Below are positions 34,103-43,308 of a stretch of DNA of 64,000 nt, piece after piece. How positions within the stretch are numbered: the stretch's first letter is position 1; every line of letters begins with the position of its first letter. The notes under the pieces were generated by a model, which searched no databases, was not told the origin of the DNA, and was given only the letters and a program-made list of their open reading frames with translations. The DNA is taken from positions 1 to 64,000 of the forward strand of contig DATNPL010000081.1 in NCBI GenBank assembly GCA_036703255.1, given 5' to 3'. The position numbers and the translations under genes were made by a program. The DNA is from Drouetiella sp036703255. GTDB taxonomy: Bacteria; Cyanobacteriota; Cyanobacteriia; Elainellales; Elainellaceae.

Positions 34103-35743
34103 TCAGTTAGGCAAGGCTGAGACTCTATCTGCACTCACTCCTGTAATCCCCCCTGCGCCGCGCCGTTGCTGCGCCGGAATCTCAATCCAAAACTCCGTTC
34201 CTTGATTCGGTTGTGAATAGCACTGGAGATCGCCACCATGCCGCTCTACCACAATTTGATGACTGATAGACAGCCCTAAACCCGTTCCTTTGCCAATGGG
34301 TTTTGTCGTAAAGAAAGGATGAAATAGCTTCTCCTGAGAAGATGGTGAAATTCCCAAGCCATTATCGGCTATTTGAATCACCACGCGTGGAGTGCTGCCC
34401 TGGGCATTTCCAGGAACCAACAGCGTGCGAATGGTGATTTGGAGTAAAGGATCTGCCTGAGATTCGGGTTGCTGCGGATCTAGAGTCTGAAGCTCTGGCT
34501 CCAAGCGATCGTAGCGTTTTAACTTTTCCTCAAGCGCATCGATCGCATTGCTGAGCAAATTCATAAACACTTGATTGAGCTGGCTAGGATAGCACTCTAC
34601 AGGCGGCAGATTGCTATATTCTTTAATGACACTAATTGCAGCCGTCCCGCTTTGGGGCTTCAGTCGATGCTGCAAGATGAGCAGCGTGCTGTCGATGCCA
34701 TCGTGGATATCAACAGACTTTATTTCGGCCTCGTCAAGCCGGGAAAAATTGCGGAGCGACAGAACAATCTGCCGGATGCGATCGGCTCCAAGCTGCATAG
34801 AGTCGAGAATCTTGGGGAAATCTGTCAGCAAAAAATCTAGGTCAATTTCTTCAATGCGATCGCGCAAGACCTCACTAGGTTGGGGATGCTCTGCTTGGTA
34901 AAGCGCTACCACATCGATGAGATTTTGGGCATAGCGGCTGACATGGATCAAATTGCCATAGATAAAGTTGACGGGATTGTTAATTTCATGGGCAACACCT
35001 GCCACTAGCTGCCCTAAGCTAGACATCTTTTCAGTTTGAATGAGCTGGCTTTGGCTTTTTTGCAGCGTTTCTAAGGCTGCGGCTAGCTCTACTGCTCGGC
35101 GTTGGCTCTGCTCCAGTAGCTCTACCTGTTGCAGGGCTACGCCAATCTGAAGGGCAATCTGCTGCACAAACTCAACCTCATCGACCTGCCACTGACGCGG
35201 GGCAGCGCACTGATGCACGCAGAGCAATCCCCAAAGCAAATTGCCTTGCAGCAGCGGCACCACTAGATTGGCTCGGATCTGGAAGCTGTTGAGCACGTCA
35301 ACATGGCAAGGGTTTAACTCCCCTGCATGGATATCTGCGATCGCCTGAACTCGCCCTTGATGATAGTAAATGGCGTACCGATCGCCAAAGCAGTGATCCT
35401 GGATGCGTGCCGCCAAGGCGGAGTTGTACTGAGGCAACACATCCTCTGAGATAAATTCGCCGTCATTCCAGCCCGAATCGGGGTAGAAGCGAAACATGCC
35501 CACGCGATCGGCATTCAAAAGCTGCCGCACTTCGATCGCCGTTGTTTTGAGAATGGTTTCTAGGTTTAGCGTTTCCCGAATCTTGGCAATAACGCGAAAG
35601 AGAGCCTTCTGCTGCTCAATTTTCCGCTCTAGCTGCACAACCGTTGCCGTTGGATGTCCAACCGCCCAAATTTTCTTCATGCGCTCAAAAGCTTCCTGAT
35701 CTCGGCAACAGTCTTGCAATTGCTCTAAGTCTTTAAAATTCAT
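34103..35743 (-). CDS. GAF-domain sensor histidine kinase
   Basis: This 546-residue protein has an N-terminal helical part and one GAF domain of the phytochrome-related type (about residues 55-205, starting ETLNLETILKTTAIEVRQLL and containing FRFYPDSGWNDGEFISE). A coiled coil follows, then the phospho-acceptor H box VAGVAHEINNPVNFIYGNL and an ATPase domain with QVFMNLLSNAIDAL (N box), IQIADNGLGI (G1) and GKGTGLGLSIS (G2). The GAF lacks an obvious bilin-binding Cys, because the conserved position in QDHCFGDRYA does not sit in a full chromophore motif. No response regulator gene is adjacent, so it is an orphan kinase. Confidence 0.92.
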   Translation of the reverse strand: MNFKDLEQLQDCCRDQEAFERMKKIWAVGHPTATVVQLERKIEQQKALFRVIAKIRETLNLETILKTTAIEVRQLLNADRVGMFRFYPDSGWNDGEFISEDVLPQYNSALAARIQDHCFGDRYAIYYHQGRVQAIADIHAGELNPCHVDVLNSFQIRANLVVPLLQGNLLWGLLCVHQCAAPRQWQVDEVEFVQQIALQIGVALQQVELLEQSQRRAVELAAALETLQKSQSQLIQTEKMSSLGQLVAGVAHEINNPVNFIYGNLIHVSRYAQNLIDVVALYQAEHPQPSEVLRDRIEEIDLDFLLTDFPKILDSMQLGADRIRQIVLSLRNFSRLDEAEIKSVDIHDGIDSTLLILQHRLKPQSGTAAISVIKEYSNLPPVECYPSQLNQVFMNLLSNAIDALEEKLKRYDRLEPELQTLDPQQPESQADPLLQITIRTLLVPGNAQGSTPRVVIQIADNGLGISPSSQEKLFHPFFTTKPIGKGTGLGLSISHQIVVERHGGDLQCYSQPNQGTEFWIEIPAQQRRGAGGITGVSADRVSALPN

Positions 35744-36052
35744 GGCTGCGGGAAAGCTGCGAGAAGACCTTGGACAGAAATCTACAAGGCTGGAAGTTTG
35801 AGGCGTTGGCCAATTTTTATTAGCGCTTTATAGACTATGGCAAAAGTTTAAATCTATGGTAATTCGTCAAAACCCCTAAGTTTCCCAATGCCATCCAATC
35901 TTAGCTTTCAGTAAAATTTCCGATGTTAATTTTTTGCTTCTGAACGGTCAGAAAACCCAGGTTGCAACGTCACAACAGAGCCTAGATTGCGATTCTACTG
36001 AGGAGATGTCATTGGGTTCACAGAGTCAACTCAACAGCATCTCCTGGCGGGT
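35744..36052. other. Gap upstream of the GAF kinase gene
   Basis: This 309-bp intergenic stretch is AT-rich, with no frame or strong repeat. It should contain the promoter of the kinase gene. Confidence 0.5.
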
Positions 36053-36460
36053 TCAAGATGCGAGCAGTCTAGAAATCTCTCCATGCATCATGGCAATGTC
36101 TGGATCGCGCTGAATGGCTCGATAGTAGCGTTTCTCTAAAGATGTTCCATCTTCAACAGGCTGAAGCATGATCCGCGCCTGCTCCAGCAACCCTTCAACC
36201 TGCTGTAGCTCTACAGGTTCTTTAGCATTGATGACATCATCTATTTGAATGATGAACTGAGAAATGGGGCGCAGCCAGTTAAACCACTCATGATCCACGA
36301 CCAGCCGAAAAAATTCTCCGCTCGATGAAATCCGTCCGTAAAACTGTTCATAGGTGATGCGCTCTGACTCCAAAAGCGCCTTGTGCAGCCGCAGCAGTTT
36401 AAGACGCACCTCGCGAAGCTGTCGGATTGCTGCATCCAGAGAAGAAGATTCTGAAACCAT
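36053..36460 (-). CDS. Unknown helical protein
   Basis: I cannot name this 135-residue protein. It is predicted all-helical, with a core of HKALLESERITYEQFYGRI followed by FFRLVVDHEWFNWLRPISQF. The aromatic-rich VxDHEWFxWLRPxSxLIxQID pattern is one I have seen in conserved hypothetical proteins of various bacteria. No catalytic motif is apparent. It is a single gene about 170 bp upstream of, and divergent from, ssrA. Confidence 0.78.
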   Translation of the reverse strand: MVSESSSLDAAIRQLREVRLKLLRLHKALLESERITYEQFYGRISSSGEFFRLVVDHEWFNWLRPISQFIIQIDDVINAKEPVELQQVEGLLEQARIMLQPVEDGTSLEKRYYRAIQRDPDIAMMHGEISRLLAS

Positions 36461-36627
36461 TGATCGATCGCTTAAGTAAACGCTTTTTCCATCTTGACAT
36501 ACCCGTTTGGGTAGCCTGAAGGCGGCAATTCACCTCAAAATAAATTTCATAGCCTCGGTGAGGACTCCCGTAAAGTGTTGCACCATGCCCCAAGATATTT
36601 AGCTATACTGGTAAGACGATACAACGC

Positions 36628-37012
36628 GGGGCTGTAACGGTTTCGACGTTTTGGCGAACGCCACTTCGTGATGCAGGTCGAGAGTGAGTCTCCTCTCGTA
36701 AATCAAAGGCTCAAAACACGTACATGCGAACAACATCGTACCTTTTGCTCGTAAAGCAGCAGCTGTTGCCTAACAAAAACCTCTCATAGGTTCGAGCATC
36801 TACGGTTTGACTCCGTTAAGGACTGTAGATAAACCCCCAACGGATGCTCCAACTAGCTGCCTCTAGTCAATAGTTGGCTAAGACTTTACTAGAGAATCCC
36901 ATCGTCCGGGATAAGGGACGATTCCCGCTTCGAGGATTAGAGAAGCTAAACCTGTGAATGATCGGGGTGCTAATACCCATGGCGGACACGGGTTCGACTC
37001 CCGTCAGCTCCA
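36628..37012 (+). ncRNA. ssrA: Transfer-messenger RNA (tmRNA)
   Basis: The 5' end GGGGCTGTAACGG pairs with CAGCTCC at the 3' end, and the T-arm reads GGGTTCGACTCCC, making the tRNA-like part. The reading frame for the tag starts at 36726 and gives ANNIVPFARKAAAVA with TAA at 36771-36773. The molecule is one piece, not circularly permuted as in some marine unicellular lineages. With SmpB it rescues stalled ribosomes and marks the product for proteolysis. A TATACT element at 36604-36609 could be its -10 box, and a hairpin with a T-run follows at 37058. Confidence 0.97.
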
Positions 37013-37057
37013 TTGCTGATTAGGCCACTGGACATTAACTGTCTGGACATGATGTAA

Positions 37058-37098
37058 AGAGGGCAGCATTCCTAGAGATGGGGAGGCTGCTCTTTTTT
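37058..37098 (+). terminator. Terminator of ssrA
   Basis: AGAGGGCAGC (37058-37067) pairs with GCTGCTCTTT (starting 37086, two G-T pairs) and runs into TTTTTT. It lies 45 nt after the tmRNA 3' end. Confidence 0.8.
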
Positions 37099-37292
37099 AG
37101 GGCGAAAGCTAGACTGGGCGGCGATCGCCCGCTCAAGCACTCTGATTTCCTAGCCTGTCTCACTGCGCCAAAACAGCAGTTTAGGATCGATCGGGCGGGT
37201 GAACCGGAGCTGAGAGGAACCTGCTACAACAGGATAGTAATTTGAATCGATAGAGGTTTTAACGACTTCAGGTTCAGTCTATCTCAGCGCAA

Positions 37293-39113
37293 TTGATGCA
37301 GAAATTTCGACGATTTTGGCGGTGGCTCATCCTCGGTGTCTTGGCCTTTTGGCTGACCACCGCTCCTGCCCTGGGTCAACTGGGGCCGATGAGCCAACTG
37401 ACATTGCCAAGCATACAGCCTAGCGCCATTAAACTGCCGCGAGGTGTTGAACGCAGTGGAACGATCGAAACGGCTCCGGTAAATTTTGAAAACAAAATTC
37501 TGTTTCGGATTGCAGCTCCGATAGTGCTTAACCGAGATGAACCCAAGGGTCAGACGCTGGTTGAGGTCAGAGCCGAACAGATCGAAGCTAACTTGCAGCG
37601 CATTATTTCAGTCGATCCGGCCTGGAATACTGGAGCGGCGCGCTCTTACAATACGCTGTTTGATCCAGAAAGTTTGCAGGTGCAGGCCGCAACGCTCAAC
37701 AAACAGTCCGTTTTGCTGGCGATCGATGCCTACCGATCGCAGCCTCAGGGCTTACTAACCGTCACCGATGCCGACGCCCGCTACTATCGCCTGACGATCC
37801 CTGAACTGACGCAGCGCTGGCAGCAGCAGCTCGAAACTGAGTTGACTCAGGCACTAGAGCGGCGGTTGCCTTCTGCCTTTGCCCGCCAAACCAACCGGGC
37901 GATTCAAATTGGGGTAAGCGGCGTGGTTGTCAGCCTGCTGCTGCTGCTGCTACAACACTTTCTAACGCTGCGCGATCGGGCGCTACAAGAACGGCAAAAA
38001 AACAAGCAAACAGATTGGATTACCCGAGCGATCGCCAATCCCAATACAGCTCCCAGCCTGGAAGCCTCTAGCCGTCTTCACTTTTTTGTTACATTGCAGA
38101 ACCAGTTTACGCTGGAGCGCCGCCGAGGGCTGATCGCCTTCCTATCCTGGCTGTCTTTTTGGTTGCAGGTGCTGATCTGGCTGGGGGGGCTGGTGTGGAT
38201 TTTGTATCTGTTTCCTAACACCACGAGGTGGGCTGAGGCGATTTGGTCAACTCCGGCAGCGCTGGTGCTGATTTGGTTTGGCATGGGGCTAGCCAACCGT
38301 TTAGGGGATTTGTTAGTCACCCGCTTCTCGCAAGCTTGGGAGAACAGCGAGTTCTTTTTGTTTGAAGACAATCGCCGCCGCGATCTGCGGATCTCGACGA
38401 TCGTGCGATCGACCAAAGGGCTAAAAACCTTTCTGGTCTATGCCGTGGGCATGGGCTGGGCGCTGAGCGTGCTGGGCGTTCCCACCAGTTCGGTCTTGAC
38501 CTTTGGTGCCGTTGCAGCGTTGGCCATTTCGCTGGCGGCACAGGGCTTGATCAAGGATTTGGTTAACGGATTCTTGATCTTGTGCGAAGACCAATATGCA
38601 ATCGGTGACTGGATTGCCGTCGGCACGGTCGATGGTTTGGTGGAAAACATGAACCTGCGGATTACCCAGATTCGCACCACCGAAGGACGGCTAATCACCA
38701 TTCCTAACAGCCTGATCTCTCAGGTAGAAAACCTGACGCGATCCTGGTCGCGGGTCGATTTTCGGGTCAGCGTCGCCTACCGTACTGATGTGAAACTGGC
38801 GTTGTCTGTGGTGAGGCAAGTGGCGCAACACCTCTATGACGACCCTGAATGGCAACCGCTGCTGCTAGAGCTGCCCAAGGTGTTGGGCATAGAAACGCTA
38901 TCTCATGAAGGCATGAGCATTCGGGTCTGGATTGACACGAAGCCCTTGCAGCAATGGATCGTAGCGCGAGAGTTTCGGCTGCGGCTCCGGTTGGCTTTTG
39001 AGGAACATGATATTGAGATTGGTGCCCCGCAACAGGTTCTGTGGCGGGGCAAAACACCGAATGGTGTAGAGGCTGAGGATGGAGTGACAGGCAACGGGCG
39101 ATCGGGAGTCTAG
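37293..39113 (+). CDS. MscS-family mechanosensitive channel
   Basis: This 606-residue protein has a signal peptide (RRFWRWLILGVLAFWLTTAPALG), a periplasmic domain of about 170 residues and several membrane helices. The MscS pore-lining helix and beta domain follow, with FGAVAALAISLAAQGLIKDLVNGF then ILCEDQYAIGDWIAVGTVDG and LITIPNSLI. Such channels open on hypo-osmotic shock to release solutes from the cytoplasm. The large periplasmic domain and extra helices place it with the longer, MscK/YbiO-like members. The Ala/Gly packing of the pore helix is preserved. Single-gene unit with a hairpin after the stop. Confidence 0.92.
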   Translation: MMQKFRRFWRWLILGVLAFWLTTAPALGQLGPMSQLTLPSIQPSAIKLPRGVERSGTIETAPVNFENKILFRIAAPIVLNRDEPKGQTLVEVRAEQIEANLQRIISVDPAWNTGAARSYNTLFDPESLQVQAATLNKQSVLLAIDAYRSQPQGLLTVTDADARYYRLTIPELTQRWQQQLETELTQALERRLPSAFARQTNRAIQIGVSGVVVSLLLLLLQHFLTLRDRALQERQKNKQTDWITRAIANPNTAPSLEASSRLHFFVTLQNQFTLERRRGLIAFLSWLSFWLQVLIWLGGLVWILYLFPNTTRWAEAIWSTPAALVLIWFGMGLANRLGDLLVTRFSQAWENSEFFLFEDNRRRDLRISTIVRSTKGLKTFLVYAVGMGWALSVLGVPTSSVLTFGAVAALAISLAAQGLIKDLVNGFLILCEDQYAIGDWIAVGTVDGLVENMNLRITQIRTTEGRLITIPNSLISQVENLTRSWSRVDFRVSVAYRTDVKLALSVVRQVAQHLYDDPEWQPLLLELPKVLGIETLSHEGMSIRVWIDTKPLQQWIVAREFRLRLRLAFEEHDIEIGAPQQVLWRGKTPNGVEAEDGVTGNGRSGV

Positions 39114-39133
39114 CCAATAAATCTCTTGCAAAT

Positions 39134-39167
39134 TAGGGTTGATGGGGGCTGCACCCCATCAACCCTA
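39134..39167 (+). terminator. 14-bp hairpin downstream of the MscS gene
   Basis: TAGGGTTGATGGGG (39134-39147) pairs perfectly with CCCCATCAACCCTA (39154-39167) around GCTGCA, 20 nt after the stop. No strong T-run. Confidence 0.65.
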
Positions 39168-39411
39168 CTCTAAAACTCTAATCTGTAAGAGGTCTAATAC
39201 AGTGTGGGGTGGTTTGGGATGGCGGTAATTAGGTGTGATCTCTGGGAAAGGGCGATGCCTATGGCAATGAAGAGGGGGGCGATGCTACAACAGCGCTAGG
39301 CTTCACAAACCCTCCAGTACATTAAAGTACCCGTGAGGGAACTTGCGGAGCGCTATTCGCTTCTTTCATGATGGAAGCATATGGCAGCGTAAAACCTAGG
39401 GGAAAACTCGC

Positions 39412-40953
39412 ATGGATCAGGAAACCGCTAAGCAGGTCAGTCCTTTTGGCGAAGCGGACTGCGAATCTGAAATCAAGCTCTTGAAACAAGAGTACAGCGA
39501 GTATTTCTTTTACGAAACCCGATTCAATAGCTTAGCGCTCGATCCCAACGTCTTTCTCATCGTCGGCAGACGCGGCTCCGGCAAAACGGCGCTCTCCCAA
39601 TTCTTCTCTTTTCAAAAGCAGTTACGCAACACGATCGCCATTGATGTCGATGAGCCAGTTGCCTTTGAGCAAATGCTAGAAAAGGTGTCTAAGCTGACCA
39701 TGCAATCGCGGGAAGTTGCCATTCCTAGAATTGCCAAAATCTGGGATTTTCTCATTTGGTTAATCGTCTTTCGTGAGCTAAAAGACCAAGATCTGCGGAT
39801 TCGGGCGGCCTGTATTTTTGGCGATAAAAACGGCAAAGTCTCCAGCTTTATTCGCCACACCCTCAGCGCCTTGATCGATCACTTTCTCGATACCGAAGGC
39901 GATCTGCTAAGTGAACTAGAAGCCATCCTCGCTGATGAAAGAATCGCCGCAGGCAAGGCGGCTGTCTTGGAGCTGGCGCGCAAAAAGCCCGTGATTGTGG
40001 CGATCGACACGCTGGAAAACTACGCCATCAATGACGACATCATGATGCGCACCCTGGCGGCATTGATTCAGTGCGGCTCCGAGTTCAATCGCGACCATGC
40101 GCGAAATGGCGTTCACCTCAAGATCTTTTTGATGGCAGAAGTCTTCCCTTACCTGAAGGAAGAAGTGATTCTCAACACGCTGAAATTTGTGCGGCATGAG
40201 GTCTATCTGCATTGGCGACCCAAAGACCTGATGCGCTTGATTAGCTGGCGCTTTCATCACTACCTACGGGCGATCGATCAGCTCTCAGAAGAGTCTGCCA
40301 ATATTAAATGGGACGACTACAACGAAGTCCGCGAGAAGATGTGGAACCCCTATTTTGGCAACAGCTTACGCAACGAAAGAAACCTATCGGAGCTGTCGTT
40401 TCCCTATGTGTTGCGCCATACCCAAATGCGCCCTCGGCAGTTGATTGTGCTATGCAATACGATCGCTGCCCGTGCCTTCAGAGACAAGACCTTTCCGACC
40501 TTTCAGCCTGAAACGATCGTCAAAGCAGTTGCCGAAGGGGAATGTGCCCTAGCCGAGGAAGTCCTGAACTCTTACAGCTCGGTTTACCCCAAGGTCGGCA
40601 GAATTGTGGAGGCATTGTCGGGTTTGCCGATGATCTTTAAGGGCAACGAACTGGATAAACGAGCGCCGCTCACTGCTTCAGAGTGGCCGCATGGCGAATA
40701 TTCGCCACTGGCATTTCGGCAGCTTGTGGCTGAGCTGGGCATCATTGGTCGCGTGCGCCATATCGACCAAAAATCGGGCTTTGTGGAAGCAGATTTTGAA
40801 TATAGCTCCAAGTCCAGATTGCCGCTGATGGTGACGGATTACTGCGTCGTGCATCCGATGTTTTATCAGCGGCTCAATGTCAGCCTCAAGCACAATCTGC
40901 GGGTGTATCCTTTTCCGGAACATGAGGAATTTAAAGAGCTAGCCTATCGCTAA
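39412..40953 (+). CDS. P-loop ATPase of the Sll1717 type
   Basis: This 513-residue protein has a Walker A motif VGRRGSGKTALSQFF (about residues 50-64) and a likely Walker B in KKPVIVAIDTLENYAI. A helical region with FLMAEVFPYLKEEV and HWRPKDLMRLISWR follows, resembling the sensor and winged-helix parts of STAND-like NTPases. The sequence fits the cyanobacterial family named after Synechocystis Sll1717, whose members are single genes of unknown role with a KAP/STAND-like ATPase core. No effector domain is fused. The C-terminal 120 residues look like a separate winged-helix or beta domain. The neighbouring convergent gene encodes a GIY-YIG protein. Confidence 0.8.
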   Translation: MDQETAKQVSPFGEADCESEIKLLKQEYSEYFFYETRFNSLALDPNVFLIVGRRGSGKTALSQFFSFQKQLRNTIAIDVDEPVAFEQMLEKVSKLTMQSREVAIPRIAKIWDFLIWLIVFRELKDQDLRIRAACIFGDKNGKVSSFIRHTLSALIDHFLDTEGDLLSELEAILADERIAAGKAAVLELARKKPVIVAIDTLENYAINDDIMMRTLAALIQCGSEFNRDHARNGVHLKIFLMAEVFPYLKEEVILNTLKFVRHEVYLHWRPKDLMRLISWRFHHYLRAIDQLSEESANIKWDDYNEVREKMWNPYFGNSLRNERNLSELSFPYVLRHTQMRPRQLIVLCNTIAARAFRDKTFPTFQPETIVKAVAEGECALAEEVLNSYSSVYPKVGRIVEALSGLPMIFKGNELDKRAPLTASEWPHGEYSPLAFRQLVAELGIIGRVRHIDQKSGFVEADFEYSSKSRLPLMVTDYCVVHPMFYQRLNVSLKHNLRVYPFPEHEEFKELAYR

Positions 40954-40962
40954 GCGCAGCGC

Positions 40963-41481
40963 CTAAAGATTCAGCAATCCCTTTTCTTTCAGCTTTGGGT
41001 CAAACCGAACGGGTATTTTGCTGCCGCGCGCCTCCAGCTTGGTCAAGACCTCAGCTTCGACCCGACGGGCAACTTTTTTTAGGGTTTTAATTCTGTCCAT
41101 CTCATCGCCAGCGGCATAGGTGGCTTGCTCGTCAGCCGTCATCGTCAGCTTGGCATCGATCGGCTGATTCCATTCCGCTTCGGCAGCCGCATTGCCCACC
41201 GGAGTCTCGCCATTTTCTGCAATCCAGGCGGCACGCATTTCTTCTAGCACCGTGCGGCTAGGGCGATCGATCGTCTGCACCTTCATCCAGTAGCAGTTGT
41301 GGGGTTGCCGCACCAAATGCTGCTTCAGGCTTACCGACACATCGCGAGAATAGCCAATAAACTGGAGGGTTTTTGCGGAGTCGAAAATGGCGTAAACTCC
41401 CACCTTGCCATCAAATTCAGGGGTCATTTGCCCCTCTGCGTCGAGGTAGGGAAGGTAGTCTAGATCGGCAAGGCGAGTCAT
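40963..41481 (-). CDS. GIY-YIG nuclease-fold protein
   Basis: From ATG 41481 the 172-residue product contains GKVGVYAIFDSAKTLQFIGY, in which the GVYAIFD and FIGYS pairs take the place of the GIY and YIG strands. It continues SRDVSVSLKQHLVRQPHNCY, with the nearby Arg expected in the catalytic site, and a later Glu in VLEEMRAAWIAENG. The C-terminal 80 residues are basic and helical. This cyanobacterial version stands apart from UvrC and homing nucleases, and nuclease activity is unproven. A longer start at 41529 would extend right up to the neighbouring gene's stop, but I prefer MTRLADLDYLPYL. Confidence 0.8.
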   Translation of the reverse strand: MTRLADLDYLPYLDAEGQMTPEFDGKVGVYAIFDSAKTLQFIGYSRDVSVSLKQHLVRQPHNCYWMKVQTIDRPSRTVLEEMRAAWIAENGETPVGNAAAEAEWNQPIDAKLTMTADEQATYAAGDEMDRIKTLKKVARRVEAEVLTKLEARGSKIPVRFDPKLKEKGLLNL

Positions 41482-41529
41482 GGGCAAGAAGCGTGAGGAT
41501 TGAGCAGTGCTGAAAACTATCCGGGGCAA

Positions 41530-41868
41530 TTAGCGCTTGCGGTAGATGGCGCAGAGGCGGCTGGGCTGGAACACCTTGGCCTTAAACATAAAGTTGGGCG
41601 GCACGTTGATAATCACATAGTCTGGCGAGTTGTGATAAGCCTCATATTCTGCGGGCATACCCTTGGGTGTGGCCGGGGTGTAGGGAATCGGCTGAAACAG
41701 CAATTCGGTAAACTCTAGCTCAACAGGCGAGGGGCGATCGCCTCCCATCTGGGTCGCCACCTGTGCCAAAAATCCAGGGTGGCTGAGCAAGCCAAATAGG
41801 GTGGCCTGAGCTTCGGACTCCAGGGTGAAGCGGCTGTCATACTGATCGACAATTTTGATTTGAGTCAT
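41530..41868 (-). CDS. Unknown 112-residue protein upstream of the GIY-YIG gene
   Basis: I do not recognise this protein. It begins MTQIKIVDQYDSRFTLESEA and has a strand-rich C-terminus (PDYVIINVPPNFMFKAKVFQ). No membrane segment. It is 48 nt upstream of the GIY-YIG gene in the same direction, so the two are probably co-transcribed. Its start lies 11 bp from the MITE-like element, whose sequence may therefore supply or disturb the promoter of this pair. Confidence 0.72.
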   Translation of the reverse strand: MTQIKIVDQYDSRFTLESEAQATLFGLLSHPGFLAQVATQMGGDRPSPVELEFTELLFQPIPYTPATPKGMPAEYEAYHNSPDYVIINVPPNFMFKAKVFQPSRLCAIYRKR

Positions 41869-41879
41869 GGTTGATTTAA

Positions 41880-42133
41880 GAGGATGTTTGAAAAGTCCAA
41901 CTATGGGTAACGAAACGTTTCAGATCCCCCTAAATCCCCGCGCGATTGCGCCGCTGCGCTAGAAAAAAGGGGGACTTTGAGTCCGGTTCCCCCCTTTTTA
42001 AGGGGGGTAGGGGGGATCAAACCCAGTTGGCTCTGCATCAGAGGACTTGTGTGTACACGGTAGCCCTTTTTAAGGGGGTAGGGGGGATCAACAGGCGCCT
42101 AAAATCGCAGCCGACCACTTTTCAAACATCCTC
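41880..42133. mobile_element. MITE-like element with 17-bp terminal inverted repeats
   Basis: GAGGATGTTTGAAAAGT (41880-41896) is matched perfectly by its reverse complement at 42117-42133, bounding 254 bp with no open frame. Inside are two copies of a CCTTTTTAAGGGGG-TAGGGGGGATCAA segment (about 41989-42020 and 42064-42091). These features fit a miniature inverted-repeat transposable element. No unambiguous target-site duplication is visible in the flanks, and no transposase gene with these ends occurs in the window. Confidence 0.78.
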
Positions 42134-42182
42134 TGAGACACAGCTGATTTCAGACCTGAAGAGCGATCCTGATCCTTGGCTT

Positions 42183-43127
42183 CTACAGAAAAAAGTCCAG
42201 AACAAAGCCTAGACTGAGGAGCAAGCCGCTCCAAAAATGCAGCGCCACAGCAATGAACTTGCAGTCTTTCACCGCATCCGGCTGGTCGTGGTTGGCTAGC
42301 ACATGCCGACAGAGCTTCAGCGCAGAGGGCAGACTGGCAAAAATCATCAATGTCCAGATGGGGAAATGACCGATCGCCACGCCAATAACCGTCAACGCAT
42401 AAAGACCGCCGCAGATCCAGGGCAAGAGCTGAGCGCCGCGCAGAGTACCCATCCGCACAATGGGCGATCGCTTGCCTGCCTTCAGATCATCCTCAACCTG
42501 ATGAAAATGAGAGCAGAGCAAAATCAGGCTGGTGCTGCACCCCAAAATCACCGAGGCCAGCAGCGCCGTCACCGACCAGGACTGAGCCTGACTGTAGTAA
42601 GCCGCAGACACGGCCAAAGGGCCAAAGCTGAAGAAACAGAGGATTTCGCCTAATCCCTGATAGCCCAACCGAAAAGGGGGACCCTGGTAGAGGTAGCCCA
42701 AGCCGCAGCAGAGCAAAATCAGCAGCAAGATGGTGGGATCTTGTTGGATATAGGCGATCGCTACAATTCCAGCAATTCCCGTTGCCAGAAAGAGGCTGCC
42801 TAACCAAAACACCAGCATTTTGTTTCCGGTGAGGTTCACCACAGAGTGATGTTTGTTGTGGTCAATGCCCGTTTCTGAATCAAACAAATCGTTGTGGAGA
42901 TTTTCCCAACCCAGAATCAAAACAGCCGCAACCAAAAAAATACCAAAGATATCCCAGCGCAGCGTCTGCGTTTTGGCATAGGCCACGGCAGTACCCAGCG
43001 CGATGGGCATAATGGCAACGCTATACATAGGAGGCTTGATGGCCGCCATCCACAGCTTGCGTTTGTCGGGTATAAGGGCAGGTGACTGAATCGCTGGATC
43101 GGAATACTGCACTGAATCGATCGTCAT
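42183..43127 (-). CDS. menA: 1,4-dihydroxy-2-naphthoate (or 2-carboxy-1,4-naphthoquinone) phytyltransferase
   Basis: This 314-residue membrane prenyltransferase of the UbiA family attaches the phytyl chain in phylloquinone (vitamin K1) synthesis, the photosystem I electron carrier. The diphosphate-binding motif ENLHNDLFDSETGIDHN (NDxxDxxxD type) is present, followed by LTGNKMLVFWLGSLF, and about eight or nine hydrophobic segments can be drawn. KLWMAAIKPPMYSVAIMPIA near the N-terminus is typical of cyanobacterial MenA. It is a single gene on the minus strand. The MITE-like element lies 49 bp past its stop. Confidence 0.94.
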   Translation of the reverse strand: MTIDSVQYSDPAIQSPALIPDKRKLWMAAIKPPMYSVAIMPIALGTAVAYAKTQTLRWDIFGIFLVAAVLILGWENLHNDLFDSETGIDHNKHHSVVNLTGNKMLVFWLGSLFLATGIAGIVAIAYIQQDPTILLLILLCCGLGYLYQGPPFRLGYQGLGEILCFFSFGPLAVSAAYYSQAQSWSVTALLASVILGCSTSLILLCSHFHQVEDDLKAGKRSPIVRMGTLRGAQLLPWICGGLYALTVIGVAIGHFPIWTLMIFASLPSALKLCRHVLANHDQPDAVKDCKFIAVALHFWSGLLLSLGFVLDFFL

Positions 43128-43274
43128 AGAAATTCCCTAAACGCTTCTCTGAGCCGCATTTGCAGTTAGAAAGCTGTCCAGAACGGCAGCCATCATTATA
43201 GAGTGCAGTCGCTGCGTTCCGTGCAGAGAAGGGTTGAAGCGAAATGATCTGTTAAATTTCCGCTAAATTTCTGC

Positions 43275-43303
43275 TTTAGAGAGGCGCTTTGCGCCTCTCT
43301 AAA
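43275..43303. terminator. 13-bp hairpin with GCGC-TTT-GCGC tip, end of putA
   Basis: TTTAGAGAGGCGC (43275-43287) pairs perfectly with GCGCCTCTCTAAA (43291-43303) around TTT, 5 nt past the PutA-type gene stop. It shares its tip, but not its outer stem, with the hairpin at the end of infB. Confidence 0.7.
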
Positions 43304-43308
43304 ATGTC

